Shown: positions 50,095 to 59,097 of the stretch, one piece after another | Numbering within the stretch: position 1 is the stretch's first letter | How the letters are laid out: each line of letters begins with the position of its first letter | Source of the DNA: Pseudomonas songnenensis | GTDB lineage: Bacteria; Pseudomonadota; Gammaproteobacteria; Pseudomonadales; Pseudomonadaceae | Length of the DNA stretch: 64,000 nt | Direction of reading: 5' to 3' | NCBI RefSeq assembly: GCF_003696315.1 | Contig: NZ_RFFN01000006.1 | Location: forward strand, 150,215 to 214,214 | The notes under the pieces: generated by a model | Database searches by the model: none | Told to the model about the DNA's origin: nothing | Seen by the model: the letters and a program-made list of their open reading frames with translations, nothing else | Position numbers and translations under genes: made by a program

Positions 50095-50207
50095 AACGCC
50101 CCCTCGCCATCCTGATCATCCTCTACCTCACAGCATGCGTATGCCTGATGGTGGGGATGGAGGCGTGGAGATATTGGCGTCAACATTCCAAAACTAGAAA
50201 GGTTTAG
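50091..50207 (+). CDS. 38-residue membrane microprotein near the holin
   Basis: MKRPLAILIILYLTACVCLM followed by a short charged tail. ATGA overlap with the previous gene. YLTAC resembles a lipobox, so a spanin-type lipoprotein is conceivable, but the hydrophobic stretch continues after the Cys. Confidence 0.6.
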   Translation: MKRPLAILIILYLTACVCLMVGMEAWRYWRQHSKTRKV

Positions 50208-50209
50208 AT

Positions 50210-50527
50210 ATGGCCGGCAGACCGAAGGGCCTGCCCAAGTCGGGTGGGCGGCAAAAAGGCACACCAAACAAGATCACGGCGGACATCAAAGAGATTGCCC
50301 AGTCGTTCGGCGAGGAAGCGATTACGCACCTGGTCGAGATAGCGCGCAATGGCGATGCCCCGCCCGCTGCTCGTGTGGCTGCGGTGAAGGAGATCCTCGA
50401 CCGCGGCTATGGCAAGGCGAAGCAAGACGTAGAGCTGACCGGCGCCAATGGAGGTCCGGTTGAAACCGTGACCCGCATTGAACTGGTGGCCTTAGGTGAC
50501 GACAGTACAGATAGCACTGCCGCCTAA
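50210..50527 (+). CDS. Terminase small subunit
   Basis: A 105-residue protein: AGRPKGLPKSGGRQKGTPNK is a basic N-terminus typical of small terminase-like proteins, followed by helices (ARVAAVKEILDRGYGKAKQD). It overlaps the large subunit gene by 32 bases. Confidence 0.82.
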   Translation: MAGRPKGLPKSGGRQKGTPNKITADIKEIAQSFGEEAITHLVEIARNGDAPPAARVAAVKEILDRGYGKAKQDVELTGANGGPVETVTRIELVALGDDSTDSTAA

Positions 50528-51809
50528 GCTGCTGCCTGTGTTCCAGGGGCGCGCTGACGTTCGCGGTGCATATGGTGGCCGGGGATCGGGCAAGACTCGC
50601 TCCTTTGCCAAGATGGCCGCTGTGCGTGGCTACATGTACGGGATGAGCGGCGAGTCCGGCATCATCCTGTGTGGCCGCCAGTTCATGAACTCGCTGGACG
50701 ATTCCTCGCTGGAGGAGTGCAAGCGGGCAATCGAAGAAGAACCATTCCTTGCTGCCTACTACGACGTGGGCGACAAGTACATCAAGAGCCGCGACGGGCG
50801 CATTCAGTTTGCGTTCGCCGGCCTTGACCGCAACATTGCATCGATCAAGTCGAAAGGCCGCCTGCTGATCTGCTGGGTAGATGAGGCTGAGCCAGTCACA
50901 GATGAGGCCTGGCTGACGCTGATTCCGACGCTGCGTGAAGAGGGCAGCGACTGGAACGCCGAGCTGTGGATCACCTGGAACCCGAAGCGCAAGAGTGCGC
51001 CGGTTGAGTCGCGGTTCAGGTTCGCCAACGACCCGCTGGTCAAGGTCATTGAGCTGAACTGGCGGGATAACCCCAAGTTCCCCGGCAAGCTTGAGCGCGA
51101 ACGCCTGCGTGACGCGCAGGAGCGTCCTGACCAGTACGGCCATGTATGGGAAGGTGAGTACGCCACGACCATCGCCGGCGCCTACTTCGCCCAGCCGCTG
51201 ACTCAGGCCAAGGCAGAGAACCGGATTGGCCGCGTCGCTGCTGACCCGCTGATGACCATTCGCCTGTTTGCTGACATTGGCGGCACTGGAGCCAAGGCTG
51301 ATGCCTTCGTGTTCTGGGCTGTGCAGTTCATCGGGCGTGAGATTCGCGTTCTCGATCACTACGAGGTTCAAGGCCAGCCGATTGAGGCGCACCTGAACTG
51401 GCTGCGCTCTCGTGGCTACACGCCTGACCGCGCGCAAATCTGGCTCCCGCACGACGGCGACACACAGGACAAGGTCCATGACGTGTCCTATCGCTCCGCA
51501 TTCGAGGCTGCAGGCTACGTTGTGACCGTTGTCCCTAATCAGGGCAAGGGTGCGGCGATGCTGCGCGTGGAAGCGGCCCGCAGGCTGTTCCCGTCGATGT
51601 GGTTTAACGAGGAGCCGACCCAGGCTGGCCGCGAGGCGCTGGGCTGGTATCACGAAAAGCGCGACGAGATCCGCGGCATCGGCCTTGGCCCTGCCCACGA
51701 CTGGGCATCGCACTCTGCTGATGCCTTCGGCCTGATGTGCGTCGCCTACGAACTCCCTGCAAATCGACCGGCTCAGCCGCTCAACTACCGAAACCGGATG
51801 ATTTCATGA
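50496..51809 (+). CDS. Terminase large subunit (PBSX/Terminase_3 type)
   Basis: A 437-residue protein starting at GTG 50496. Walker A is GGRGSGKTRS, Walker B LLICWVDEAE and the coupling motif ITWNP. The C-terminal nuclease domain has LFADIGGTGAKADAF and HDWASHSADAF acidic residues. It translocates DNA into the prohead and cuts the concatemer. Confidence 0.94.
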   Translation: MTTVQIALPPKLLPVFQGRADVRGAYGGRGSGKTRSFAKMAAVRGYMYGMSGESGIILCGRQFMNSLDDSSLEECKRAIEEEPFLAAYYDVGDKYIKSRDGRIQFAFAGLDRNIASIKSKGRLLICWVDEAEPVTDEAWLTLIPTLREEGSDWNAELWITWNPKRKSAPVESRFRFANDPLVKVIELNWRDNPKFPGKLERERLRDAQERPDQYGHVWEGEYATTIAGAYFAQPLTQAKAENRIGRVAADPLMTIRLFADIGGTGAKADAFVFWAVQFIGREIRVLDHYEVQGQPIEAHLNWLRSRGYTPDRAQIWLPHDGDTQDKVHDVSYRSAFEAAGYVVTVVPNQGKGAAMLRVEAARRLFPSMWFNEEPTQAGREALGWYHEKRDEIRGIGLGPAHDWASHSADAFGLMCVAYELPANRPAQPLNYRNRMIS

Positions 51810-53842
51810 CCAAGATGACCGACGCCGACCTGTTGTCGTTCCTCGATGACGAGGCGCGCCAGGCCCATCTGTTCAATGACGGCGAGCTGCAGGAAGAACG
51901 TACCCGGGCGATGCGTGCCTATACGCGCGAACCCTACGGCAACGAGGAGGAAGGCCGTTCTGCTGTCGTCTCGTCTGACGTGTTCGATGCGGTCGAGGGG
52001 ATGCTGCCCGACCTGATCGAGGTGTTCACCAGCTCCGACAAGGCCGTCGTCTTCGAGCCGGTTGGCCCGGAAGACGAGGAGAGCGCCGAGCAGGTGACCA
52101 ACGCCTGCAACTACGTCTTCTACAAGCAGAACAACGGCTTCCTGATCCTCTACACCGCTCTGAAGGACGCGCTGCTGCTTAAAACCGGTGCCGTTAAGTG
52201 GTTCTGGGAGAAGAAGCGCACGCCGACCTTCAACACATACCGCGCCGTCGACGAGATGCAGTTGGCTGAGTTCCTGGCTGGCAACCCGAACGCCGAGGTA
52301 GTTGAGCAGGAAGAGGTCGAGCCGGGCGAGGAAGAGATCGCCCAAGCGCTAATGAGCGGGCTGCCACTGTCCAGACGCTTCACGGTCAAGATCAAGACGG
52401 TGGAAGAGAAGGGCAAGTGTTCGATTGTCGCCATTCCGCCCGAGGAGCTGCAGGTATCACGCCGGCACGACTCGCCTCTGCTGGATGAATGCCCCTACGT
52501 TTGCCACGTGACCCGCCGCAGCGTCTCCGATCTGCGTGAGATGGGTTTTGACGTGGACGCCTCCGATGTTCGCGCCGCGGTCTACGAGAACGTCACCGAC
52601 TACCGCGAGAACAACGGCGGTCGGTTCGATGACTGGGAAGACGAAGACACCGCCGATGCCACGATGGTGCGCGGCTACCTGCGTGACGAGTACGTGATGT
52701 GCGACTACGACGGTGACGGTATTGCCGAGCGCCGCCACATCATCCGCCTTGGTAATCGCATCCTGCGCAACGAGGAATGCGGCCATGTGCCGATTGCCGC
52801 GTGGTCGCCGTACCTGATGACGCACGCCTTCTCCGGTGTGTCGGTGGCTGATCTAGTCGAGGACTTCCAGCGCATCCACACCACGATTCTGCGGCAGCAG
52901 ATCGACAACCTGTACTTGGCCAACAACCAGGAGACGGTGGTTCTCACCGACTCGCAGGGCAACCCGCAGGCCAACATTGACGACCTGTTGAACCGCCGCC
53001 CGGGTGGCGTGATCCGCGAGAAAATCCAAGGTGCTGTCCGGCCCTACATGGAGCGCTGGCAGGGCATCGAAGCCATGCCGATGCTCGAGCAACTGCAGTC
53101 GAGCAAGGAAAACCGCACCGGCTGGACGCGCTATTCGCAAGGCTTGGACGGGGATTCCCTGAACAAGACCGCGACCGGCGCGCGGATGATCATGAACGCC
53201 AGCCAGAAGCGCATGAAGCTGATGGCGCGCATCGCGGCCGAATGCTTGGTCGCGCCGATGTTCCGCGGCATCTTCAAGACGCTATCGGACAACGGCATGG
53301 AGCAGCTGAGCTATCGCTTGAATGGCAAGTTCGTGCAGTACGACCCGCAAGGGTGGCGCGACCAGTACGACATGTCCATCAACGTCGGTATCGGTACTGG
53401 CGACGTGGAGCAGCAGAGCCAGTTCCTGATGCAGATCGCGCAAAGCCAGGCTGCGGTGGCCGGTTCGCCGTATGCCAAGCAGCTGCTCAGCCCGAAACAG
53501 GTGTTCAACGTGCAGGCCCGCCTGGCAGAGAACGCCGGCTTCAAGAATCCCGAGGAGTTCTGGGTTGATCCCGACACGGTGCCGGAGGACGACAGCCCGC
53601 CGCCGCCTGACCCTAAGGTTGAGATCGAAAAGGCCAAGCTGCAGGACAGCCAGCAGAAGGCTCAAGCCGAGATGCAGCTCGAGATGCAGAAGCAGGACAA
53701 GGAATTGGCGTTCAAGGCTGAACAGGCCGAGCTAGACCGTCAATTCCGCCTGCAGATGGAGCAGCTGCGCCTGGCGCACGGCGACTCTATCCACCGCGCC
53801 GGCACTGCGATGCACAACAACGAAGGGGAGCGCTTCCTGTGA
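51806..53842 (+). CDS. Portal protein, P22-like
   Basis: A 678-residue protein starting at ATG 51806 (ATGA overlap). NVTDYRENNGGRFDD, GDSLNKTATGARMIMNASQK and RMKLMARIAAECLVAPMFRG are typical of the P22/SU10-like portal group. The last ~90 residues form a Gln/Glu-rich helix (barrel). It is the dodecameric DNA channel and head vertex. Confidence 0.92.
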   Translation: MTKMTDADLLSFLDDEARQAHLFNDGELQEERTRAMRAYTREPYGNEEEGRSAVVSSDVFDAVEGMLPDLIEVFTSSDKAVVFEPVGPEDEESAEQVTNACNYVFYKQNNGFLILYTALKDALLLKTGAVKWFWEKKRTPTFNTYRAVDEMQLAEFLAGNPNAEVVEQEEVEPGEEEIAQALMSGLPLSRRFTVKIKTVEEKGKCSIVAIPPEELQVSRRHDSPLLDECPYVCHVTRRSVSDLREMGFDVDASDVRAAVYENVTDYRENNGGRFDDWEDEDTADATMVRGYLRDEYVMCDYDGDGIAERRHIIRLGNRILRNEECGHVPIAAWSPYLMTHAFSGVSVADLVEDFQRIHTTILRQQIDNLYLANNQETVVLTDSQGNPQANIDDLLNRRPGGVIREKIQGAVRPYMERWQGIEAMPMLEQLQSSKENRTGWTRYSQGLDGDSLNKTATGARMIMNASQKRMKLMARIAAECLVAPMFRGIFKTLSDNGMEQLSYRLNGKFVQYDPQGWRDQYDMSINVGIGTGDVEQQSQFLMQIAQSQAAVAGSPYAKQLLSPKQVFNVQARLAENAGFKNPEEFWVDPDTVPEDDSPPPPDPKVEIEKAKLQDSQQKAQAEMQLEMQKQDKELAFKAEQAELDRQFRLQMEQLRLAHGDSIHRAGTAMHNNEGERFL

Positions 53843-54129
53843 CTGATTCAGAGCTGCTAGAGCAGCAGACCCGCGGCCAGTACGCGATGAGTCTGTTGGA
53901 AAACGAGTTGCTGCAGGAAGCGCTGGCAGCCATTGACCGTGAGGTGATGGAGCAGTGGATTGCCTGCCCGGCGCGCGATAAGGAGGGCAAAGAGGCCCTC
54001 TGGCAGCTGATCAAGACCAGCCGCAAGTTCCGCGACATCCTCACCGGCTTCATCGAAACAGGAAAGCTGGCCACGGCTGAGCTGAATCGCTTCGAGAAGC
54101 CAGGATTCATTCGCCGCGTCGTCGGCTAA
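53839..54129 (+). CDS. Small head-region phage protein
   Basis: A 96-residue helical protein starting at GTG 53839 inside the portal stop. ALWQLIKTSRKFRDILTGFI and KPGFIRRVVG are visible. Similar small proteins lie between portal and scaffold in podoviruses; role unknown. Confidence 0.8.
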   Translation: MTDSELLEQQTRGQYAMSLLENELLQEALAAIDREVMEQWIACPARDKEGKEALWQLIKTSRKFRDILTGFIETGKLATAELNRFEKPGFIRRVVG

Positions 54130-54147
54130 CCCACCGATAACCCATCT

Positions 54148-54171
54148 AGCCCGCCATGTGCGGGCTTTTTT
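54148..54171 (+). terminator. Intra-operon terminator between portal and scaffold blocks
   Basis: Stem AGCCCGC / GCGGGCT with a 5-base loop and TTTTT. It falls inside the late operon, so it probably acts as a partial terminator or 3' end processing signal that tunes the ratio of capsid to portal transcripts. Confidence 0.8.
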
Positions 54172-54200
54172 ATGCCCAATCGGGCGATCTGGAGTGTGTG

Positions 54201-55067
54201 ATGACTGACACCAACCTAGACGGAGTGTCGCTGGACGATGTGTCCGACCTTCTGGACGAAGACGAACAGCAAGACGAAGTGCTCGACGCGCCTGAGGAAG
54301 AAGGCCTGCCCGAAGAGGAGCAGCAACCGGACGCCGAGGAGGAAGAGGACGACGGCGAACTGATCGAAATCGAGGGCAAGTCCTACAGGGTTCCGAAGGA
54401 ACTGAAGGACATGGTCCTCATGCACAAGGACTACACCCAGAAGACCCAAGCAGTTGCCGAGCAACGCCGAGTCGTTGAGGAGCGCGCGCACGCTCTGGAA
54501 CAACGCGAACGGCTCCTCGGTGACTCGTTCGAAAAGGCCGTCGAGTTCCGCGAAGTGCAGAACAAACTGGCCAAATTCGAGGCGCTGGACTGGAATGCGC
54601 TCGTTGATGCCGACCCAGCCCAGGCGCAGAAGCTGACCATTGCGTATCAGCAGCTGCAGCGTGAAGCGCAAGCCAAGTACGCAGAACTGCAGCAGTCTCA
54701 GAGCCAGGTCCAGCAACTGACGGAATACCAGCGTCAGCAAATGCTCGCCGAGGCGGAAAAGGAACTGCGCGCACGACTGCCTGACTTTGGACCGCAGGTC
54801 GCTGAGCAGATCACCAAGACAGCTTTGGAGTACGGCATCAAGCCCGAGGAACTGGACAACCTCACCGATGCCCGCCACGTCCACATCCTGCATGACGCCA
54901 TGAAGTGGCGAGCCCTGCAGGCGCAGAAACCTACGGCTATGCAGCGCGTAGCCACCGCAGCCCCGGCAATCAAGCCGATGGCCGCGCAGCCCAAACGACA
55001 GAACCAAGCCGCCCTCGACCGCCTGAAGAAGAACGGCCGTCCCGAGGATCTGGCCTCATTCCTGTAA
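54201..55067 (+). CDS. Capsid scaffolding protein
   Basis: A 288-residue protein starting at ATG 54201 (GGAG 6 bases upstream). The N-terminal ~55 residues are extremely acidic. GKSYRVPKELKDMVLMHKDY and a long coiled coil (KLAKFEALDWNALVDADPAQ onward) follow, and a basic C-terminus would bind the coat. This composition and its place directly before the capsid gene fit a scaffold. Confidence 0.86.
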   Translation: MTDTNLDGVSLDDVSDLLDEDEQQDEVLDAPEEEGLPEEEQQPDAEEEEDDGELIEIEGKSYRVPKELKDMVLMHKDYTQKTQAVAEQRRVVEERAHALEQRERLLGDSFEKAVEFREVQNKLAKFEALDWNALVDADPAQAQKLTIAYQQLQREAQAKYAELQQSQSQVQQLTEYQRQQMLAEAEKELRARLPDFGPQVAEQITKTALEYGIKPEELDNLTDARHVHILHDAMKWRALQAQKPTAMQRVATAAPAIKPMAAQPKRQNQAALDRLKKNGRPEDLASFL

Positions 55068-55079
55068 GGAGTTTCACAC

Positions 55080-56051
55080 ATGGCACAGCCTACCAATACC
55101 TTCGACTCCTACGCCGCCGTAGGTAACCGCGAAGACCTGCAAGACAAGATTTACATGGTCAGCCCGGAGAAAACTCCGGTCGTCTCGGCCATCCGCCGCT
55201 TCAAGGCCACTCAGCGCCTGCACGAATGGCAGCGCGATAGCCTGGCGACCCCGAACAAGGACAACGCCGTCGTTGAAGGCGATGACCGCACCGGGACCGC
55301 CGCAACGCCGACCCAGCGCGTGGCTAACACCGTGCAGCTGTTCGACAAGGTCGCCGTGGTGTCCAGCACCCAGGAAAAGACCAAGTCGGCCGGTCGCTCG
55401 TCCGAGATGAAGTATCAGATCAGCAAGCGCATGGTTGAGCTCAAGCGCGATCTAGAGGCAATGGTGCTGTCCGATAACGTAGCCGTGCAGGGCAACAGCT
55501 CGACGGCCCGCAAGTCGGCCGGCCTTGGTGCCATGCTGTACAGCAACACCGATCACGGCGGCGCGGGTGCCACCCCGGCTCACACCTCCGGCCTGGCGAC
55601 CACTGCACAGACCGCGGGCACCAACCGCGCGTTCGCTGAAGCGCAGCTGAAGTCGGTGATGCAAAAGATTTACACCAACTCCGGCGAGATGCCATCGATC
55701 ATTTCGATGACCCCGAGCCATAAGGCGACCTTCTCCGGCTTTGCTGGTATCGCGGCGAACCGCAACCAAGTGAAGAAGGGTCAGCAGGCGACCATCGTTG
55801 GTGGCGCTGACGTGTACGTCTCCGACTTCGGTGAACTGGCCGTCGTGCCGAACTACGTGCAGGCCACCGCCAACGCCAACACCGTGTTCATTCTGAACCC
55901 GGAGCACGCGGGCATCGCCTACCTGGGCGGCTTCAAGTCCGAGGCGCTGGCGAAGACCGGTCACACCGAGAAGGAGCTGGTCTCCGTCGAAGCGTGCCTG
56001 GTCGTTACCGCGGAAACCGCGCACGGCAAGATCGCCAACCTGACCGCCTAA
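55080..56051 (+). CDS. Major capsid protein (DUF5309 / SU10-type HK97 fold)
   Basis: A 323-residue protein. It begins with NTFDSYAAVGNREDLQDKIY and SPEKTPVVSAIRRFKATQ, the hallmark of DUF5309 capsids. HIP-like P-domain and A-domain segments follow (YVSDFGELAVVPNYVQ). AAGGAG eight bases upstream supports the ATG. It is the most GC3-biased gene of the head module, as expected for an abundant protein. Confidence 0.92.
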   Translation: MAQPTNTFDSYAAVGNREDLQDKIYMVSPEKTPVVSAIRRFKATQRLHEWQRDSLATPNKDNAVVEGDDRTGTAATPTQRVANTVQLFDKVAVVSSTQEKTKSAGRSSEMKYQISKRMVELKRDLEAMVLSDNVAVQGNSSTARKSAGLGAMLYSNTDHGGAGATPAHTSGLATTAQTAGTNRAFAEAQLKSVMQKIYTNSGEMPSIISMTPSHKATFSGFAGIAANRNQVKKGQQATIVGGADVYVSDFGELAVVPNYVQATANANTVFILNPEHAGIAYLGGFKSEALAKTGHTEKELVSVEACLVVTAETAHGKIANLTA

Positions 56052-56068
56052 CGGTCGCTTGACTGAGG

Positions 56069-56097
56069 CCCGCCCTAGGCAACTGGGGCGGGTTTTT
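56069..56097 (+). terminator. Terminator after the capsid gene
   Basis: Stem CCCGCCC / GGGCGGG with a 10-base loop and TTTTT. The next gene starts 2 bases after the T tract, so its ribosome-binding region lies within the hairpin. Confidence 0.82.
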
Positions 56098-56098
56098 C

Positions 56099-56395
56099 AT
56101 GCCTGTATTCAAGGAACACGACGCTGAAACAGGCGTCACGACCACTGTTCACGACCTGGGCGACCGGATCGTGTTCGAGAAGACCTACGACGCCGAGCCG
56201 TTCAAGGCCGTCGCCGCCGCCATGCGCGAGGCAACAGCCGGCGAGAAGTGGGGCGAGATGCGCCACGTCGGCTTCATTCCCAATGCCGAGCTGGCCACGA
56301 TGCTGCGCCAGGACGGAACGATCGATCAGAAGCGGGTCAGGGCCTTCCTTAAGGCTAATCCGCTCCTTTGCACATTCAATCGAGCGCTCAAGTAA
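56099..56395 (+). CDS. Small head-tail region protein
   Basis: A 98-residue protein: VHDLGDRIVFEKTYDAEPF, WGEMRHVGFIPNAELATMLR, ending FLKANPLLCTFNRALK. Similar proteins of unknown role follow the capsid gene in Pseudomonas podoviruses. Its start codon is partly covered by the capsid terminator stem. Confidence 0.8.
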   Translation: MPVFKEHDAETGVTTTVHDLGDRIVFEKTYDAEPFKAVAAAMREATAGEKWGEMRHVGFIPNAELATMLRQDGTIDQKRVRAFLKANPLLCTFNRALK

Positions 56396-56958
56396 TGAAC
56401 TACGCCCAGATCAGCGCAAAAGTCGCCCAGTGGATGAACCGCGACGACCTCACGGCCCGCATTCCAGACTTTATTGAGCTGACTGAGGAGCGCTTAAATC
56501 GTCACCTTCGTGTTCGCCAGATGGAATCGACTCTGGCCGTGACTGCGATCGTCGACAACCTCATCACCCCGGCCGTCGACGCGATCGATGCCAAGGCGCT
56601 GTGGGTGCCCAGTCACGAACGCAATCCGCTGGTGGCGCAGTCGCTCGAGTCTGTCGTTTCAGCGGGTGGCGACGGCATTCCGACCATGTACGCATGGGAC
56701 GGCGCCAATCTCCGCTTTGACGGCGCTGGAGACGTGCAGGGCGTGCTTTATGTGCGCATCCCTGCCTTGGCTACGGCTACGACCAATTGGGTCAGCGAGG
56801 GGCCTTGGAGCCTGTATCTGTTCGGCGCGCTGGTTGAGGCTGCGCTGTACGTCGGCGACGACCCTTCAATCTGGCAGTCGCGCTTCGATCAGGCCCTGGC
56901 CGAAGTGCAAGGCAACGACCAGCGCCGGCCTGGTCCATTGGTAGCGAGGCCGCGCTGA
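56395..56958 (+). CDS. Tail adaptor / head completion protein
   Basis: A 187-residue protein starting at ATG 56395 (TAATG overlap): QISAKVAQWMNRDDLTARIP, DFIELTEERLNRHLRVRQME and LYLFGALVEAALYVGDDPS. This pattern is that of gp4-like/DUF6682 adaptors that join portal and tail in podoviruses. Confidence 0.82.
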   Translation: MNYAQISAKVAQWMNRDDLTARIPDFIELTEERLNRHLRVRQMESTLAVTAIVDNLITPAVDAIDAKALWVPSHERNPLVAQSLESVVSAGGDGIPTMYAWDGANLRFDGAGDVQGVLYVRIPALATATTNWVSEGPWSLYLFGALVEAALYVGDDPSIWQSRFDQALAEVQGNDQRRPGPLVARPR

Positions 56959-58394
56959 TGACTCCGCTTATTGGGTTTGCCCCGGACGCCGACCAAACCA
57001 CGCCCGGGCTGTTGTCCGACTGCCAGAACCTCATCCCGGCGCTGATCGGCATGGAAGGCGCGCCGGAGCCGGTTGCGCCGGCTGGCATTCCTGCGCTGCC
57101 AGCTTCCTGCCGCGGCACCGCTGTCGTCTACAAGCTGAATAACACGCGCCGGATCTTCGCTGCGACCACGGCTGGTATTTACGAACTGGTGGCCGGCGCA
57201 TGGGTCGACCAAAGCCGCGTCGGAGGCTATTCGGGCAGCGCAGACTCTCGCTGGTCGTTTGCCCAGTTTGGCGATGCCACGCTGATGGCGAACGGTGCGC
57301 AGCCGATCCAGCGCTCAACGTCTGGCGCGTTTGCTGATATCGCAACTGCGCCAGTGGCGGACATCATCTTTTCGGTCGGTTCGTTTGTTATGGCGCTTAA
57401 TACCGGCGCCAGCACCGATCAATGGCATTGTTGCGCGGTGTTCGATGACACCGATTGGACGCCGTCACTGACCACGCAGGCCGCATCGGGTCGCTTGGTT
57501 GCGGCTCCCGGGCACCTTACTGCAGGCGCCCGCTTAGGCGAGTACGCCATTGCCTACAAGGAGCGTTCCATGTTCCTCGGGCAGTACGTCGGCCCTCCGG
57601 CGATCTGGGATTGGACGCAGGTTGCAGGCGGAGATGCTGGGTGCGTGGGTAAGCACGCCATTTGCGACATTGGCGGAGTTCACTTCTTCGTTGGGCCCGA
57701 TAATTTCTGGCTGTTTGACGGGACGAGGCCTGTGCCGCTTGGCGATGGGACAGTGCGACGCTGGTTCGTTGAAAAAGCCAGTTCCGACTACCTCTATAAA
57801 ACGACATGCGTCTTCGATCGCGAGAATAACCGCGTTTGGGTGTTTTACCCGAAGGCAGGCAGCAAGGAATGCGATGGTGTTCTGGTCTATCACGTGCAAA
57901 CCAAGCAGTGGGGGCGAGCTGATCGCTCAGTGCAAGCCGCGCTGATGCATGTTACGCCGGGCGTCACGTTTGATACGTGGGACAGTTTTGGTGCGTCAAT
58001 CGATGCGCTACCAAGCGTCGGGTTTGACTCGCCGTTCTGGTCGGCCGGCGCGCGCGTTCTGTCGGTTTTTGACTCAAGCAACCAGCTCAAGAGCTACACC
58101 GGCCTGTCCACAAGCAGCAGCCTAACCACTGGCGAGGTAGGCGACGACGATGCGGTCACCAAGCTGCAGCAGATCCGGCTGCGGTACGGCAAGGCGCCAT
58201 CGTCAGCTACGGTTCAAACGCTGCATTCGCAGAACAGCGGCGGCACGTTCGCGGTCGGCGCATCCGGAACGATGAATGACGGCAAGTTTGACGTGTTGCG
58301 CGCCGCGCGCTGGCACAAGGCGGTCGTCAATTTTGCCGGGCCTGTTCGTGTGACGCACATCAACGCCACATTTAAAGCGGCGGGCAGGCGATGA
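56958..58394 (+). CDS. Tail tube / DNA-stabilisation beta-propeller-like protein
   Basis: A 478-residue protein. APDADQTTPGLLSDCQNLIP and GMEGAPEPV at the N-terminus, then repeated beta-blade sequences (RRIFAATTAGIYEL, WDWTQVAGGDAG, HFFVGPDNFWLFDG). It resembles the P22 gp10-like class and may form the tail nozzle or plug. TGATG overlap with the adaptor gene. Confidence 0.8.
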   Translation: MTPLIGFAPDADQTTPGLLSDCQNLIPALIGMEGAPEPVAPAGIPALPASCRGTAVVYKLNNTRRIFAATTAGIYELVAGAWVDQSRVGGYSGSADSRWSFAQFGDATLMANGAQPIQRSTSGAFADIATAPVADIIFSVGSFVMALNTGASTDQWHCCAVFDDTDWTPSLTTQAASGRLVAAPGHLTAGARLGEYAIAYKERSMFLGQYVGPPAIWDWTQVAGGDAGCVGKHAICDIGGVHFFVGPDNFWLFDGTRPVPLGDGTVRRWFVEKASSDYLYKTTCVFDRENNRVWVFYPKAGSKECDGVLVYHVQTKQWGRADRSVQAALMHVTPGVTFDTWDSFGASIDALPSVGFDSPFWSAGARVLSVFDSSNQLKSYTGLSTSSSLTTGEVGDDDAVTKLQQIRLRYGKAPSSATVQTLHSQNSGGTFAVGASGTMNDGKFDVLRAARWHKAVVNFAGPVRVTHINATFKAAGRR

Positions 58395-58687
58395 ACAAGA
58401 TCAACACGACGCCACGGGTTGCCAAGAACGACCCGGTACTGGAGCGCGTCCTGCGCGAGCACGCGCTGCTGATCAACGCATTGGCAGAAGGGCGTATGGC
58501 GGCTGCTTACAACGCGCTGACAGCGCCGCCGACAGGCGGAACGTGGGCGCTAGGCGACTTCGTCAAGAACTCTGCGCCCTCCGAGCTTGGCACCTCACCC
58601 AACAAATACATCATCGACGGCTGGCGTTGCGTGGCGGGCGGTACGCCTGGCACTTGGGTTCAATGCCGCTATCTGACGGGTAACTGA
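58391..58687 (+). CDS. Small tail-associated protein
   Basis: A 98-residue protein. The N-terminal half is helical, and the C-terminal KYIIDGWRCVAGGTPGTWVQ followed by CRYLTGN is a short beta module also found at the ends of phage tail-spike or tail-fibre proteins. Role unknown. Confidence 0.78.
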   Translation: MNKINTTPRVAKNDPVLERVLREHALLINALAEGRMAAAYNALTAPPTGGTWALGDFVKNSAPSELGTSPNKYIIDGWRCVAGGTPGTWVQCRYLTGN

Positions 58688-59097
58688 TGAACAAACTGAT
58701 CGTTGTCCCGGCGAGCCATATCGACCGGGCATGGAAAGAGGGTGCCCATCATTTGGGCGATGCCTGCGCGACATCTGGCGGGGAGATTACTGGCGATCAG
58801 CTGAAGATGATGCTGGCTCGCGGCGAGCGCTTTCTGGTTCGCATGGATGAAGGTGATCAGATTGTAGGGTGGGCGGTTCTGAGCATTGAGCAGCTGCCAA
58901 ATCTCCGCGCGCTGTACATCTACGAGATGTGGGCTCCAAACGGCCACTTTGAGCGCTTTTTTGATGAAACCAAGGCGCTGGCAGAGGCCCACGGCTGTTC
59001 CGCTCTTCGGTGCGCTGCCAGGCCTGCTCAAGCCCGCCTGTATCGCTCGCGCTGCGGGTTCTCGCCGGTATATGAAACCCTGGAGGTGAAGTTGTGA
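58687..59097 (+). CDS. GNAT-like phage protein in the tail module
   Basis: A 136-residue protein: LARGERFLVRMDEGDQIVGW, LPNLRALYIYEMWAP and ARLYRSRCGFSPVYETLEV match the acetyltransferase-like proteins encoded next to tail genes of podoviruses. Target and activity are not known. Confidence 0.8.
   Translation: MNKLIVVPASHIDRAWKEGAHHLGDACATSGGEITGDQLKMMLARGERFLVRMDEGDQIVGWAVLSIEQLPNLRALYIYEMWAPNGHFERFFDETKALAEAHGCSALRCAARPAQARLYRSRCGFSPVYETLEVKL

Noticed and set aside
50091..50207. Rz1-type spanin lipoprotein call for the 38-codon gene
   Set aside because: The possible lipobox is followed by more hydrophobic residues and there is no embedded or adjacent Rz-like partner.
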